The position numbers and the translations under genes are program-made. From Tamarix chinensis (lineage: Eukaryota; Streptophyta; Magnoliopsida; Caryophyllales; Tamaricaceae), in NCBI GenBank assembly GCA_030549775.1, contig CM060174.1, forward strand, positions 42,236,586 to 42,300,585: a DNA stretch of 64,000 nucleotides, written 5' to 3'. The notes below the pieces were generated by a model that was not told the DNA's origin, did no database searches, and saw only the letters and a list, made by a program, of their open reading frames with translations. Shown in pieces: positions 24,195 through 34,759 of this stretch; positions within the stretch are counted from its first letter, which is position 1; each line of letters opens with the position of its first letter.

Positions 24195-24660
24195 TACAAG
24201 AAAAGTTCATTGGTCCACAAACCAGTTGACTGTTCTAGTCAGCCAGACCCAACCTAAAACCGCACAAGAGAACCAGTTAACTGGTTGGCCTCACCGATTG
24301 ACTGTTTATGTGAAATAGCCAAATGGTTTGGTCTAGCTAATAGAAGGGTCTAAAGAGATACCAAATCATTTTGGTCTATATAGCAACTAATCGATGGGTG
24401 TGACCAACCGATCGATTAGTCATAGTAACCAGTAGATTGGTTTGGTCCTACCAGTCAATGGTTTTAAGTAGAGACCAAACCATTTTGGTATGTAGGGACA
24501 TTGGTTGATGGGTTTGACCAACCAATTAACTACTAGTCAAAACCTGTTAACTAGTTTACCAAATCAATTGATTCATCTCGCAACCAACCAATCTAAAACT
24601 CCAAACCATTTGACTGCTCATAAAACTCGTTGATGGGTTCAAGGAACCAATCAACTATTT
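24195..24660. repeat. Cluster of quasi-palindromic AACCRRTYGAYYGGTTT-type motifs
   Basis: Many short motifs of the type ACCAGTTGACTG, AACCAGTTAACTGGTTG, AACCGATCGATTAGT and AACCAGTAGATTGGTTT, often alternating orientation. Related clusters lie in other LTRs of the window. Confidence 0.7.
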
Positions 24661-25199
24661 TGGGTAAAACACAACCCAAACTTGCAAAACATACACTAAA
24701 TTTTACCATTCTTTACCATAATAATTCTAGCAAGCTTCTATATCAAAACACACATTAAAACACATGATGCATACATAGAACCATATGGATACATGGTAAT
24801 ATACATACTTAAACAAAACATTCATAATAACCCATCTCTATGCTTAAAATCATATAATTTCAACAACACTAAATTGGTAAGAATTATACCACACACTTAT
24901 AACATGGAACACAATTAGATCATACTCATAAAAGCAACAAACACATAGAACCCCAATATACCACATAAACCTAATTATTTTAAAGATAAGAATGTCTTAC
25001 CTTAAAGTAATTCATGTAGCACAAAACTCCTACTAGATGGCTTATTTAGCAAAACTTTGATTCTACTGAGAACTAAAGTGAAAAAACCATTGAAAATCAT
25101 CTTTCAAAACTCAATTAAAAAGAAAGAAAGGTTAGAATAAGAAGAATAAGAACATGAAGCACCACCTTTGTCTCAAAACTAAGGAATTAAAGGAAGAGC

Positions 25200-25204
25200 T
25201 AAAA
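25200..25204. repeat. Target site duplication of the CRM-like element, left (TAAAA)
   Basis: TAAAA directly precedes the LTR start TGATATGAATC and is repeated perfectly at 31048-31052. Confidence 0.95.
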
Positions 25205-26017
25205 TGATATGAATCTTAAAAATTTATACTTAATTAATTTTGATAATTGCTGTGAATTATTTACTTACAATTGTTTGTCTTATTTGTGTGGATAAATAGG
25301 AGATCGATGCAGTACATGGATTCTATGGATTTTTGGCTGCAGCTGCTGGAGTATGCAGATTATGTAATTTTTTGTTAATTATGTGTAATCCCATGTGAAT
25401 AATAAGTCGGTCGAATTGGCTAATGGAAATTAGGTCGGTTGTATAATCCGCCACCCGGTCCATAATTATGGATTAGTTGGATTGTGGATTAATCAATCCT
25501 TAATAGCCATGATTAGCTAGAGTTAATTTAGCTTATGGGAATTAATGTCTAAAAATTATCTTGTAATTGGGGGAGTTTTCTCTTGATGCGTTTCTTGGGC
25601 TGGTCGAATATTTATCTTCGGCCCATTTTGTCGACCATTTCCCGTTTGTATCGCTGGGCTGTGATGTGCGTCTGGGCTGGCTGTATGTGTATTTTTATAC
25701 GGTCTGTATGCTTATATAAATAGGCCATATATGTTGTAATACGCATATCTTTTTGGACGAAATACGAATCCTCTTGATTTCTCTCGATCATTCTCTCGCG
25801 ACTTCTCTCTCTCTCGGTGAACCTCTCACTCGCTTCTTCTCTGTCTTTGATCGATCTTGATCATTATTTCTTTCGATTTCAGTTGCCGTTGTAAAACTGT
25901 GCCTCTGAATCTTTGGATCTTCCTTTGGGAGTTTTCCTTAGGCTGAATCCGGCGAATCGAACCTTGCGCTCGATTAATTTCTCGATCCATTCGTGAAACC
26001 CTAACAGGTTTCCATCA
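25205..26017 (+). repeat. 5' LTR of the CRM-like element
   Basis: 813 bp from TGATATGAATC to GGTTTCCATCA. It contains the TATA box at 25713-25722, followed after about 30 bp by a pyrimidine-rich leader (TTTCTCTCGATCATTCTCTC). It ends four bases before the primer site motif. Confidence 0.95.
25713..25722 (+). promoter_or_regulatory. TATA box of the 5' LTR
   Basis: TATATAAATA, with a copy at 30743-30752 in the 3' LTR. The following CT-rich sequence at about 25770-25820 fits a plant start region with Y-patch. Transcription would begin near 25745-25755 (inference). Confidence 0.75.
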
Positions 26018-26019
26018 TT

Positions 26020-26033
26020 TGGTATTAGAGCCT
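26020..26033 (+). promoter_or_regulatory. Primer binding site (initiator Met-tRNA)
   Basis: TGGTATTAGAGCCT lies two bases after the LTR. It matches TGGTATCAGAGCC except for C-to-T at position 7. It primes minus-strand synthesis. Confidence 0.85.
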
Positions 26034-26711
26034 CGATTATTTGAGTGCTCGTAGTTTAATTGTTACTACTAAGTTCTTTTTCATTTTTGGTTCGATATTT
26101 GTTGTTTTCGCTAACCCTACTTTGAGGTGTGAAATTTTAAGGTTTGCAAACGACGAAGGTCGTATCGATTTTCGTCGTTCTTAAACCGGCGATTGAAGTA
26201 TTTTTGTCCATTGTTTCGAAGTTCCCAAAAGAAACCCTAATCGACCTAGGGTTTGGTCAATAATTTGAATCTTGACTAATTTTGCGACGAATTTTTGTTG
26301 GTAACCTCGACTCGTAATTTTCTTGTTAGATACTATTGTCTGCTATAATTAATTTCCAATTTCTTTCGAAATATTATTTGTTCGTTGATAAGTATTCAGG
26401 TAAAATAACCGGCGAACCTTTTGGTTTCGAGAAAATATTAAGGCCTCCAAGAAGAGGGGTCCCTAAATAAGTGGATTACTTGCTTAAACAGTCGCGGTAA
26501 TATCGTTCCCTTTCACTTATTCATCATTGTCAAATTGTTATTGGCTTGGACACGTCTGAGTAAGTTTTACTATTGCTATATCTATTAATCATTGATACTG
26601 TGAACACTTCTTATAATTAGTCTATGTTCTGTCTGTCTGAAGTTATTAAATAAATTGATCTTGTTAATTAATTGTTGTTGTGTTAGTTGTTTAAGTCAAA
26701 AGAATTTCATA
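26034..26711 (+). other. Leader between primer site and gag
   Basis: About 680 bp of 5' untranslated sequence with no coding resemblance. It would hold packaging signals, which cannot be identified by eye. Confidence 0.6.
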
Positions 26712-27720
26712 ATGTCTAACAATGGACAGTCTGTTAACCAATCTGTTTCCAGTAATGATCTATTAGAAACTCTTAGGACTTTTCAAGAACAAATGACTAC
26801 TCAATTTGCTGTATTATCTGCTAATCTAGAACAAAGACTAGGAGAACAGGAAATAAGAATTAATGAACTACTACATAATAGAGTTGAAACTAACCAAGCA
26901 GGGGTATTAGGAAGGGATCCTATGGACCCTAGGATTAGAATTCCACCCATAGCTAATCTGGAAGAGCTAGAAGATCAAGTATCTAATAATAGTGATAGGA
27001 TACCTAGGCAAAACAATAGGCAAGATAGGGAATTAGAGTTCATTGATAGGAATTTAAATAATCTTAAGCTTAGTATACCTGGGTTCAATGGCAGGAATGA
27101 CCCTGTTTATTATTTTGAGTGGGAAAGGAAAATAGAACTAGTGTTTGAGTGTCATAATTATTCTGAGGAAAAGAAAATTAAGGTAGCTGTAGTAGAATTT
27201 ACTGAGTATGCTTCCTCTTGGTATCATAATTTGGTGTTAACTAGACGTAGGTGTGGGGAACCACCTATACCGACTTGGGCAGAATTTAAAACTTTAATGA
27301 GAAAAAGTTTGTGCCAAGTTACTATTATAGGGAATTATATAAGAGATTACAAACAATTAGTCAAGGAGTGAGGACAGTGGATGATTACTATAAGGAATTA
27401 GAGGTCTTGATTATTAAGACAGGAGTTATTGAGGATGACGATGCTACCATGGCTAGGTTTCTGAGTGGACTAAATTCGGAGATAGCTGATAAAGTAGAAT
27501 TATATCCTTGTGGGACTTTAAATGAGATGGTAAATATAGCTACTAAGAAAGAGATTCAATTAAGGAAGTCTAGACAATATTAACCCCCTGGGATTGGGTT
27601 TAAGAATACAGTAAGGAGAAACTTTGGGGGAAATACTTCTGGAAACTAGAAGAATACTAGTAAAGTCAAATCTAGAGGTAGGAGTAATGAAGTTAAGGTA
27701 GGAAATAAGTTTGAAAAGGG
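26712..27720 (+). pseudogene. CRM-like gag (capsid) with frameshift and two stops
   Basis: Gag builds the cytoplasmic particle. The start chosen is the ATG at 26712 (MSNNGQSVNQSV); an upstream ATG at 26655 is in frame but lies in non-conserved, Cys-rich sequence. An N-terminal coiled-coil-like region (LETLRTFQEQMTTQFAVLSA) is followed by the capsid: LSIPGFNGRNDPVYYFEWER, VAVVEFTEYASSWYHNLV and WAEFKTLMRK. A one-base loss near 27305 shifts the frame; it resumes as PSYYYRELYKRLQTISQGVR, MARFLSGLNSEIADKVEL and ATKKEIQLRKSRQY. A TAA at 27581-27583 and a TAG near 27648 interrupt. After the shift, gag and pol share one frame, as in chromoviruses with a single gag-pol ORF. Confidence 0.9.
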
Positions 27721-27727
27721 TAAGAAT

Positions 27728-30325
27728 GTGATGACAAACCCTATGAATGGACCAAACAGAACTAGGGATATTAAATGTTTTAGATGTGGAGGATTGGGAC
27801 ATATAGCTTCTGAGTGTCCAAACAAGAGAAACATTTTAATTAGAGAATCTGGAGACATAGAATCTGAATCTGAAGAAGAAGATGAAGAGGATAGTGTAGT
27901 CAGAGAAGATGATAGTGATCTAGAAGAAGAAATAGAATTGCCAATGAGTAGGGATCTTTTTGTAGTACGTAGGGCTTTAAACAGTAATAAATTACCTGAT
28001 TCTAATGCTATACAGAGAGAAAATATATTTCATACCAGGTGTTTAATTGATGATAAATGCTTTAACATGGCCATAGACAGTGGTAGTTGTATTAATGCTG
28101 CTAGTACCCTGTTAGTGTCTAAATTAGGTTTAACAACTACTAAACATCCAAAACCATATAGATTGCAATGGCTTAATGAGTTGGGAGATGTCAAAGTTAG
28201 TCAACAAGTTTTAGTAAATTTAAAATTAGGAAAATATGAAGATTCTGTTTTATGTGATATAGTTCCTATGCATGCTGCTCACTTGTTGTTAGGTAGACCC
28301 TGGCAATATGATAGAAGGGTAATACATGATGGTTATAAGAATAGATATACAGTACGGAAGGATGATAGGAAGATTATCTTAGCACCTATGAATCCAAAAG
28401 AGATATTTGAGGATCAAATTAAAATTAAGTCTGATTATAAGGAGTTATCTAAACCTAGTTTGGAGAATGATATTAGTTCAAAGGACATAAAAGGAACATC
28501 TAGGTTTTATGCTAAAAGTAAGGATGTAGGGAAAAGAAATGCCAATGTGTATTTAAGGGTTTATAAGGAATGTTATGAGTGTCAGTTAGGAATAAGTGGA
28601 GAAATACCTAGTATAGTAAAACAATTATTGGAAGAATATAGTGAATTGTTTCCTAAGGACATTCCTAGTGGATTACCTCCATTGAGGGGAATAAAACATC
28701 AAATAGATTTTATTCCAGGAGCTGTTATACCAAACAGACCAGCTTATAGGGCTAATCCTGAGGAAGTTAAGGAATTAAAAAGACAAGTCTCTGAATTGTT
28801 AAGTAAGGGATACATTAAGGAATCTATGAGCCCTTGTGCGGTACCAGTGTTATTAGTACCTAAAAAGGATGGTAGTTGGAGGATGTGTGTGGATAGCAGG
28901 GCAGTAAATAAGATAACTATAAAGTATAGATATCCTATACCTAGGCTTGATGAAATGTTGGATCAATTGCATGGTGTTGTTATATTTTCAAAAATAGATT
29001 TAAAAAGTGGATATCATCAAATTAGGATGAAACTAGTAGATGAGTGGAAGACAGCTTTTAAAACTAATTTTGGATTATATGAATGGTTAGTGATGCCTTT
29101 TGGGTTATCAAATGCTCCTAATACTTTTATGAGACTTATGAACTATGTTTTGAGGGATTTTATTGGAAAATTTGTGGTTGTTTATTTTGATGACATACTT
29201 ATATATAGTAAGTCTTTAGAGGAACACTTGAAACACTTAAGGATTATTTTGAATGTGTTTAAGATAGAACAACTTTATGCTAATTTAACTAAGTCTAGAT
29301 TTTGTTTGGAAAATGTGGTTTTCTTAGGATTTGTGGTAGGAAAAGATGGTATATCTGTGGATAAAGATAAAATTAAAGCTATTCAAGAATGGCCTGTGCC
29401 AAAGAGTATGACTGAAGTAAGGAGTTTTCATGGGTTGTGTTCTTTCTATAGAAGATTTGTTAAGAATTTTAGTACTATAGTTGCTCCTTTGACTGCCATA
29501 ACAAAGAAGGATAATGGATTTAGGTGGGGTTTAGAACAGCAAAAATCTTTTGAAACACTTAAGACTAAATTAACCCAAGCACCTATGTTGAGCCTTCCTG
29601 ACTTTGAAAAGATGTTTGAATTAGATTGTGATGCTTCAGGGTTAGGAATAGGGGTTGTACTTTCTCAAGAGGGCAAACCAATCGCTTATTTTAGTGAGAA
29701 GTTGAATGGTAGTACTTTGAATTATTCTACTTATGAAAAGGTAGAGTTTGCTTATAATAGGACTTTGCATTCTACAACTAATAAAACTCCATTTGAAATT
29801 GTGTATGGTTTTAATCCTTTAACTCCTTTAGACTTAAGTCATTTACCTCATGCTGAATTGCAAAATTTTGATGCTGAATATAGAGCTAATAATATGAAAA
29901 AGTTACATGAGTCTGTAAGTCAACAAATCAATAAAAGGGTGCAGCAAATGGCTGAACATGCTAATAAAAGAAGGAGAAGAATGATTTTTAAACCAGGGGA
30001 CTTAGTTTGGGTACACCTTAGGAAGGAGAGATTTCCAAATTTTAGGAAGTCAAAATTAGATTCTAGAGGAGATGGACCATTTACTGTGTTAGAGAAAATT
30101 AATGATAATGCTTATAAGATTGATTTACCTGCTAAATTTGGGAATGTTAGCAATTCTTTTAATGTGGCTGATCTTAGTCCATATCTGGGACTTATTCAGG
30201 TTTCAGAGGCGAAACCTTTTCAAGAAGAGGGGAATGATATGAATCTTAAAAATTCATACTTAATTAATTTTGATAATTGCTGTGAATTATTTACTTACAA
30301 TTGTTTGTCTTATTTGTGTGGATAA
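27728..30325 (+). pseudogene. CRM-like pol (865 codons) with in-frame RNase H-integrase deletion
   Basis: An unbroken frame that starts inside the old polyprotein, so its first ATG is arbitrary. In order: zinc knuckle CFRCGGLGHIASEC (residues 18-31); acidic linker; protease with MAIDSGSCINAAS (about 117-129) and LLLGRPWQYDRR; RT from about 310 with VPVLLVPKKDGSWRMCVDSR, VIFSKIDLKSGYHQI, FVVVYFDDILIYS (catalytic Asp pair intact) and VRSFHGLCSFYRRF; RNase H start FELDCDASGLGIGVVLSQEG up to STYEK (near 29740). There it jumps to integrase VEFAYNRTLHSTTNKTPFEI. RNase H remainder, zinc domain and DDE core are missing (about 1.6-2 kb, estimate). The end holds the GPY/F module (RGDGPFTVLEKINDNAYKID) and FNVADLSPYLG. 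The stop lies 91 bp inside the 3' LTR. Confidence 0.92.
30221..30234 (+). promoter_or_regulatory. Polypurine tract of the CRM-like element
   Basis: AAGAAGAGGGGAA ends exactly where the 3' LTR begins. It is translated within pol (PFQEEGN). Confidence 0.9.
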
Positions 30326-31047
30326 ATAGGAGATCGATGCAGCACATGGATTCTGTGGATTATTGGCTGCAACTGCTGGAGTATGGAGATTATGTAATTT
30401 TTTGTTAATTATGTGTAATCCCATGTGATGTATTCGCCGGTCGAATTGGCTAATGGAAATTAGGTCGGTTGTATAATCCGCCACCCGGTCCATAATTATG
30501 GATTAGTTGGATTGTGGATTAATCAATCCTTAATAGCCATGATTAGCTAGAGTTAATTTAGCTGATGGGAATTAATGTCTAAAAATTATCTTGTAATTGG
30601 GGGAGTTTTCTCTTGATGCGTTTCTTGGGCTGGTCGAATATTTATCTTCGGCCCATTTTGTCGACCATTTCCCGTTTGTATCGCTGGGCTGTGATGTGCG
30701 TCTGGGCTGGTTGTATGTGTATTTTTATACGGTTTGTATGCTTATATAAATAGGCCATATATGTTGTAATACGCAGATCTTTTTGGACGAAATACGAATC
30801 CTCTTGATTTCTCTCGATCATTCTCTCGCGACTTCTCTCTCTCTCGGCGAACCTCTCACTCGCTTCTTCTCTGTCTTTGATCGATCTTGATCATTCTTTC
30901 TTTCGATTTCAGTTGCCGTTGTAAAACTGTGCCTCTGAATCTTTGGATCTTCCTTTGGGAGTTTTCCTTAGGCTGAATCCGGCGAATCGAACATTGCGCT
31001 CGATTAATTTCTCGATCCGTTCGTGAAACCCTAACAGGTTTCCATCA
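30235..31047 (+). repeat. 3' LTR of the CRM-like element
   Basis: 813 bp, same ends as the 5' LTR. A cluster of six differences in about 10 bp at 30427-30437 (ATGTATTCGCC against ATAATAAGTC in the 5' copy) stands out from the other, scattered single changes. Confidence 0.95.
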
Positions 31048-31052
31048 TAAAA
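31048..31052. repeat. Target site duplication of the CRM-like element, right (TAAAA)
   Basis: Perfect copy of 25200-25204. Confidence 0.95.
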
Positions 31053-31938
31053 TCTTCAACCTTTCTCAACCTTAATTCTTCCTTTCTTAAGGAAATAATG
31101 AGATATCTAAAAAAAGATTAAAAGAATATAAAGGAACAAAATTCTTGCACAATGAAGGAGAAAATCATAGAGAGCCTCTATTTTTCTCAATAGAGGGAAG
31201 AAAAGGGAAAAATAGAAGGATGCTCAACATTTAGAGAAAATTTTCATAAGGAGAATGGAGAAGAGAGCAAGAACACAAGTGAGGAACTAGAATGGGTCAA
31301 CAATGAAAAGTATAGAGGAAGGGATAGTTTCCATTCTCAGGGGAAAGCAGGATGAGACTAGTGAGCTTGAGTGTGGGCAAGCCAAGAAGTCAAGGTTGAC
31401 TTAATGGGGTGGTGGAGGGTTAAGTAGAGTTGAAATGGGTATGGTAGTGGGTTGTCAAGTCAAGGGATCATGCACAAACTCAATCTTGCAACCCCTTATA
31501 CAAGAAGAGAGAGGGAGAGGTGAGGGAGAAGGAAATTTGCAGTTTGCCTCTAAAAGTGCCTTTTTGGGAAATTTTGTCTAATTAAAATTATGTAATGATC
31601 TAAATACTGTAAAAATAATCCCAGAGCATTAAAATATTCTTATTAGCATAATTGGACTCTAATTGGATGTTTTCATAATCACTAGATTGAAATTCACATC
31701 AAAATCAAAAAGGGATTTGAAATCGTAGGAAAACTAGTCGATATGTTTGGGTAAACCAGTCGACCGGTTTATCGAGAATAAGAATGTTAGCTTCTCAACA
31801 CAACAATTGATTGACACTCCAAAAATTCACATTTTTATTACAATTTCAAGTAAATTTCAAAAATAAAACTCATTGATTTTATATAAACATAATTCTAAAT
31901 ACAAATTGAAGGATTTTGGGACAAGGCATTATAATTGA

Positions 31939-32049
31939 TGGCTTTTATTTGGTGTTGCATGGCTTGCATGGATCCTAATAATCTAGCTCTTATATTAATC
32001 CAATTAAGGAGAGTTTTAAATTCACCTAACTTAGAAAACTTAATAAATA

Positions 32050-32091
<42 letters not shown>

Positions 32092-32117
32092 CATTTGTAA
32101 GGGATGTTATTGCATTA
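31939..32117 (-). repeat. 3' LTR of the minus-strand chromovirus, second part
   Basis: Resumes as TGGCTTTTATTTGGTGTTGC and matches 37537-37688, including GCATGGCTTGCATGG and CTAATAATCTAGCT. It holds an expanded (ATT)n microsatellite at 32051-32091 that is only a few units long in the other LTR. It ends GCATTA, a decayed CA terminus, next to the polypurine tract. Confidence 0.8.
32051..32091. repeat. (ATT)n microsatellite
   Basis: About 13-14 perfect ATT units. The matching position in the right LTR (about 37650-37665) has only about four, so the expansion followed insertion. Confidence 0.9.
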
Positions 32118-32130
32118 TCCTCCCCCTCTT
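32118..32130 (-). promoter_or_regulatory. Polypurine tract of the minus-strand chromovirus
   Basis: Read on the minus strand this is AAGAGGGGGAGGA directly before the LTR start TAATGC (decayed TGATGC). It follows the integrase stop codon by a few bases. Confidence 0.75.
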
Positions 32131-32480
32131 AAGAAGGACCTTCCTTATCTTCATAAGGCTCATCATGCAAATAGAGAAGTAAATCTCCCACATTAAATGT
32201 GTTTGATATATACCCTAATTTAGATGGAAGCTCCAACCCATATGCATTGTTAACAATCTTTTCAAGCACTTTAAATGGTCCATCACTCCTTGGCATTAAT
32301 TTATTCTTCCTTCTAGAAGAGAATCCCTCCTTTCTGAGTTGAAGCCAAACTAGATCTCCTAGCACAAACACTTGTTATTATCAATGCTACTGAGCTTTCT
32401 TTTTATTCATCTCATCATCTCTCTCAATTCTCGATCTTACTTACTCATGTAACTTCTTGAATTCGTTGGCCTAGTCTTTT
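32129..32480 (-). pseudogene. Minus-strand chromovirus integrase C-terminal segment
   Basis: An 80-codon open part (32371-32129) reads DLVWLQLRKEGFSSRRKNKL, MPRSDGPFKVLEKIVNNAYG and GYISNTFNVGDLLLYLHDE, the GPY/F module of chromovirus integrase. Upstream to about 32480 decayed sequence of the EKIRxxIExxN type continues the frame. It stops just before the polypurine tract. No canonical chromodomain follows. Confidence 0.85.
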
Positions 32481-33345
32481 TCCTCAAAACTTATTATTAC
32501 TTCAATAGAGAGAGGAATTAGATCAATAGGAGTGGTGGGATTCACTTCATACACCAATTCAAAAGGAGAACAACCGGTTGCATAATTAGGAGACTAGTTG
32601 TAAGTAAACTCCGCGTAACTAAGTTTGGTGTCCTAACCCCTTAAGGATTTATGAACCAAACACCTCAAAAGTATAGTGATGATATGGTTAGTGACATTTA
32701 TTTGACTATCTATTTGTGTATGATAGGATATACTAAAAAGAATCTTGGTACCAACCAACCTCTTTAATGTTTTCTAGAATTAGCTAAGAAACTTGGCATC
32801 CCAATCAAAAATAATTGATTTAGGAATACCATTTAACCTAAATATCTCCTTAAAGTATAGATTAGCAATATAAGAGGCATCATCTATCTTATGAAAAATA
32901 TAATGCCACTATAAATTCCATACTCACATGATCCCAAGGATGATGTGGGATAGGCAATGTAGTATAGAGTCCTTGGTGGAAGTAAATTTTGGAATTTTTG
33001 CAAGTAGAGCACCTTACCACACTTGATTGTACATCTCCTACCATCTTAGGCAATAAAAATGTTCTTATAGTACATCAAAAGTTTTGTTAATGTCAAAATT
33101 CTCTACTAGTCCTCCTTCATGCACTACTCATATCAGCAAATCTCTTATGGAACACTTGAGGTTACATAAGTTGTTGCGCTTGAAAAGGAAGCCTTCTTGA
33201 ATCAGGTAGGGACCTCAAACCTTGTCTTGATCTTCAAAGAAGCTTTCAAAATCTTCATCATTTTTGTAGATTTCCTTTAAGCATTGAAATCCTATGACTC
33301 TAGCTTCTAGTAATGATAACATACAATACCTTCTAGTGAGGGCAT
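32481..33345 (-). pseudogene. Minus-strand chromovirus integrase zinc and core region
   Basis: Coding traces on the minus strand, in order from 33345 down: a segment equivalent to the KHLKGQ/RR-type RNase H end, the zinc region near 33100 and the core near 32900-32600, with AEFTYN-like text near 32610 and PFELVYEVNPTTPIDLIP-like text around 32540. Stops are frequent and catalytic residues cannot all be placed. The assignment rests on position and scattered motifs. Confidence 0.6.
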
Positions 33346-33760
33346 CTGTTATGGAATTTATTTATTTTTTGCCACTCTTATGCCTAGCTACAAACGAGAA
33401 GGATTGTAAAAACAATACCCCTCTAGCATGCCTAGGGTTGAGCTTATGTTTCCCATTTATATATTTTAGGGACTCATGATCGGTATGCAATACAAATTGT
33501 GATGATCTAAGGTAATAAGACAAATGATATAAAGCCCTAACAATATCATATAATTCTTTGTCATAGGTGCTATAATTAGATCTTGAGCCATTGATCTTTT
33601 CACTAAAGAGTAATATTGGCTTCTCTTCTTATATAAAATCACTCCAATCCCCACTCCACTTGCATCACACACGACTTCGAACACCGTATCAAAGTTAGGC
33701 AACCTTAATATTGAGGCTTCACTCAACTTACCTTTGATCACCTCAAATGCTTCTTATATG
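33346..33760 (-). pseudogene. Minus-strand chromovirus RNase H fragment
   Basis: The 91-codon open part (33741-33466) reads KLSEASILRLPNFDTVFEVV, then CDASGVGIGVILYKK with the first catalytic Asp intact. It continues with YSLVKRSMAQDLIIAPMTKN and a LIxPMT/YMILLGLYI stretch equivalent to the usual YDKELYALVRAL. The order RT tail, linker, then CDASGxGIG fits chromovirus pol. Confidence 0.85.
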
Positions 33761-34740
33761 GACTTGGTCCATTTGAATTCTCCCTTTTTGAGGCATTTTG
33801 TGATGGGTTCTAGAAGAGTGATAAATCCTCTTATGAACTGCCTAGAGAATGAGGCAAGCCTATGAAAGGATCTAACATCTATAATGGATGTGGGTGTAAG
33901 CCATGTTCTTATTGCCTCCACCTTTGACTTATCCATGGAAATGTCATTTCTAGATACAATAAACCCTATAAATGTGACTTTTGGCTCAAAGAAGTCATAT
34001 TTTTCTAGTATTTCGTACAATTTGTTCCTCCTAAGGGATAATAATATAAGCTTCAAGTTCCTTCTATGATCATAACTTATAGCAGTGTATATAATAACAT
34101 CATCAAATTACCAACTACAAAATTAGAAATGAAGGGTCTAAGGACTTCATCCATGAGCCTTATGAAGGTGCTTGGTTTGTTGGAAAATTCAAATAGCATG
34201 ATCATCCACTCATATAAGGCTCCTTTTATCTTGAAAGAAGTCTTCCATTCATCTCTTTACTTTATTTTAATTTGATAGTAACCACTCCTCAAGTCAATCT
34301 TAGAAAATACACTTACTCCATGTAAGAAATCTAACATGACATCAAGCCTAGGTATGGGATACCTATACTTGATAGTAATGTTATTGATAGCTCTACTATT
34401 AACACAAATTCTCATTGATCCTTCCTCCTTTATTACCAAAAGATTCGATACCGCACATGGACTAAGTGATTCAACTAAAAGAATCGGTAACATTATGCAT
34501 CAACTCTTCAACTTGTATTTATAACTCCAAGGCTTGTTTAGGATTACATCTATAGGCTAACTTATTAGGGAGAGTAGTAATGAGAATCAAATTAATTTGG
34601 TGCTTTATGCCTCTTATAGGAGGCAACTCACTACGTAGCTCATTTGGGAAAACATCCCCAAACTCACCTAGAAAAGTCTTGGCCCTTAGGTCAAGTGGAC
34701 AACCATTCTTATTATTTCCAAGAATCAATAAGAAATACAT
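33754..34740 (-). pseudogene. Minus-strand chromovirus reverse transcriptase remnant
   Basis: Three open pieces in order on the minus strand. 34740-34519 has GEFGDVFPNELRSELPPIRG and KHQINLILITTLPNKLAYRC. 34493-34257 has [40 protein letters not shown] and [17 protein letters not shown] with the first catalytic Asp. 34056-33754 has the connection region, including EPKVTFIGFIVSRNDISMDK and VRSFHRLASFSRQFIRGF. The YxDD region lies in the broken interval near 34085-34110. Inactive. Confidence 0.9.
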
Positions 34741-34759
34741 GTTTTCCCCTTTCTTTGGC

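Larger units (their letters stand above)
25205..31047 (+). mobile_element. Young CRM-like chromovirus, 5.84 kb, internally deleted
   Basis: Two 813-bp LTRs (25205-26017 and 30235-31047) differ at about 20 positions by my reading (about 97.5% identical). Other features are perfect TAAAA duplications, a primer site, a polypurine tract, and a gag-pol that would be one frame but for one frameshift, two stops and a large internal deletion. The pol text ([34 protein letters not shown]) is of CRM/Galadriel type. The lineage is inference from remembered motifs. Not autonomous, as it lacks most of RNase H and integrase. Confidence 0.93.
23014..31933. mobile_element. Solo LTR (~3.07 kb), Tekay-type termini, split by the CRM-like element
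   Basis: Starts TGTAACACTCCCAATTTTT, ends AAGGCATTATA (from a GTTACA-type end by G-to-A and C-to-T change), and is flanked by a 5-bp duplication. Removing the nested 5843-bp element and one TAAAA copy leaves about 3.07 kb with no coding region, so I call it a solo LTR. TGTAACACCCC...GTTACA termini are common for Tekay/Del-type chromoviruses. Orientation cannot be decided, since no internal part remains. Confidence 0.75.

Noticed and set aside
26655..26711. Upstream gag start at 26655
   Set aside because: In frame, but the 19 added residues (MILLINCCCVSCLSQ...) are Cys-rich, unlike Gag starts. ATG 26712 gives a normal hydrophilic N-terminus.
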